Origin: VXPQ01 sp964608315
Lineage (GTDB): Bacteria; Bacteroidota; Rhodothermia; Rhodothermales; VXPQ01
DNA length: 64,000 bases
NCBI GenBank assembly: GCA_964608315.1
Contig: CAZSNF010000013.1
Location: forward strand, 1 to 64,000
Direction: 5' to 3'
Under the pieces are notes generated by a model. It saw only the letters and a program-made list of their open reading frames with translations. It ran no database searches and was not told where the DNA came from. Positions 63,166 to 64,000 of the stretch are shown here, one piece after another. How positions within the stretch are numbered: the first letter of the stretch is position 1; the number at the start of each line of letters is the position of its first letter. The position numbers and the translations under genes are program-made.

Positions 63166-64000
63166 ATGAAAAATTCGACAATTCTTCGAAACAGCATAAC
63201 AATGGAACAGCCTGCCGACGAAAACGCCTACACCGAATCCGAAGTGGGTTCCCCGTCGAGTACATCTAATCTTCGAGAACCGCACCAAAGTGCTCCCCCC
63301 GACTTTGAGAATTCCGGCAACTCACACAGCGAATTTGAGGAGGAAAATCTCGACGGAGAAAAGCAGGGAGTCGAGAAAGAGAAAATGGAAAAGGACAGCG
63401 ATTCTGAAAAGATCGACAAACCCTTCGATCCAACCAAGATAAAAATAGATACAAAGGAACCATCTATTGATCTTATCATTAACAGAATTGAACGTAATGA
63501 AATCGATTTAAATCCCGATTTCCAACGGAATCCGCATATTTGGGATCATAAACATAAAAGCCGCCTAATTGAATCTCTCCTTTTGCGGATACCCCTACCT
63601 GTATTTTATATGGCAGCAGATAAAAATGATAACTGGCAAGTAGTAGATGGTCTACAAAGACTCGGAGTTTTGAAGGATTTTATACTTGGCAAAAATTTTT
63701 CATTGCGTGGCCTTGAATATCTGAATAAATACAATAATAAATCTTATGATGAACTTCCGCGACCAATGCAGCGACGAATCAATGAAACACAACTCTCCTG
63801 TCATGTGATCGACCCTGGAACCCCTCCAGAAGTCATGTATAATGTATTCAAACGAATCAACACTGGCGGTAAACCGCTTTCTCCTCAAGAGATTCGGCAT
63901 GCTTTGTACCCCGGTCAAGCAAGAGACCTGATCAACAAATTGGCAGCAAGCAAGGAGTTTAAAATGGCCACTGATAATAGTGTAAGTAGTAAGCGGATGG
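63166..64000 (+). CDS. DUF262 domain protein, 5' part (cut by window end)
   Basis: An open frame from the ATG at 63166 runs to the window edge, 278 codons without a stop. The first 85 or so residues are acidic and disordered (ENAYTESEVGSPSSTSN, KQGVEKEKMEKDSDSEK). A DUF262 domain follows: DLIINRIERNEIDLNPDFQRNPHIWDHKHKSRLIESLL, the VVDGLQRLGVL motif and VFKRINTGGKPLSPQEIRHALY. DUF262 is the ParB/nucleotide-hydrolase-like domain of GmrSD-type and other defence proteins. Composition is lower in GC than the chromosome core. The C-terminal half, which would tell which DUF262 class it is, lies outside the window. Confidence 0.85.
   Translation, partial: MKNSTILRNSITMEQPADENAYTESEVGSPSSTSNLREPHQSAPPDFENSGNSHSEFEEENLDGEKQGVEKEKMEKDSDSEKIDKPFDPTKIKIDTKEPSIDLIINRIERNEIDLNPDFQRNPHIWDHKHKSRLIESLLLRIPLPVFYMAADKNDNWQVVDGLQRLGVLKDFILGKNFSLRGLEYLNKYNNKSYDELPRPMQRRINETQLSCHVIDPGTPPEVMYNVFKRINTGGKPLSPQEIRHALYPGQARDLINKLAASKEFKMATDNSVSSKRM

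Overview
This is a GC-rich bacterial chromosome segment, apart from two AT-rich islands. It carries about 45 protein-coding genes and no rRNA or recognisable tRNA. The gene content suggests a marine or host-associated member of the Rhodothermota/Bacteroidota (or a neighbouring phylum): exported DUF1080, ThuA, Gfo/Idh/MocA, DUF5916, ASPIC/UnbV and LVIVD-type proteins, many Cys lipoproteins and a Tat-exported oxidoreductase class. The taxon is an inference from gene content only. A run of 100 N at 57435-57534 shows that this is a scaffold from an assembly.

Layout. 0-5 kb holds a pyruvate dehydrogenase operon on the minus strand (E1 alpha, E1 beta, E2, then a metallophosphoesterase), with a 258-bp repeat inserted between E1 beta and E2. 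5-13.5 kb is housekeeping: a polyprenol-phosphate mannosyltransferase-like GT2, isocitrate dehydrogenase, a DUF3524 (tRNA-queuosine mannosyltransferase type) glycosyltransferase, ComF, an ABC ATPase, and an operon of hicB, hicA, a Dph6-type PP-loop enzyme and an AlbA_2-domain protein. 14-16 kb has a DUF805 gene broken at a 12-base homopolymer, a hicB remnant and small membrane or secreted proteins. 16-36.7 kb is a sugar-acquisition region: aldo/keto reductase, three Gfo/Idh/MocA oxidoreductases, an AP-endonuclease-type sugar isomerase, a ThuA/sugar-dehydrogenase/PKD giant, two proteins with DUF1080 (3-keto-glycoside hydrolase) domains, a DUF4015 glycosidase-like lipoprotein, a DUF5916 outer-membrane protein and a GntP permease. 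Together these fit oxidation of glycosides at C3, cleavage of the 3-keto sugars and uptake of the products. 36.7-50.6 kb is mostly cell-envelope protein genes: a SUMF1-like protein, ApbE, an LVIVD lipoprotein, a DUF305 lipoprotein, a sulfatase, a penicillin-acylase-type Ntn hydrolase, and a CRTAC1-like protein paired with a pentaheme cytochrome-TPR fusion. 51-55.6 kb holds DUF411, an SSS sugar symporter, galactokinase and a GAF/PP2C phosphatase. 55.8-64 kb is an accessory island: a low-GC DUF6338 gene with a tiny GYQP-motif partner, a 28-bp tandem repeat spanning the assembly gap, a Fic enzyme, an MmeI-like type IIL restriction-modification enzyme, a decayed IS3-family element and a DUF262 gene cut by the window end.

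The most unusual signal is a dispersed, roughly 256-bp palindromic repeat family. There are four full copies, several half copies and some solo ends. Each full copy has terminal inverted repeats, two internal hairpins and 2-bp direct repeats at its borders. The stems show matched (compensatory) changes between copies, and several copies abut or overlap the stop codon of the preceding gene. It looks like a non-autonomous mobile element with a conserved three-stem fold.
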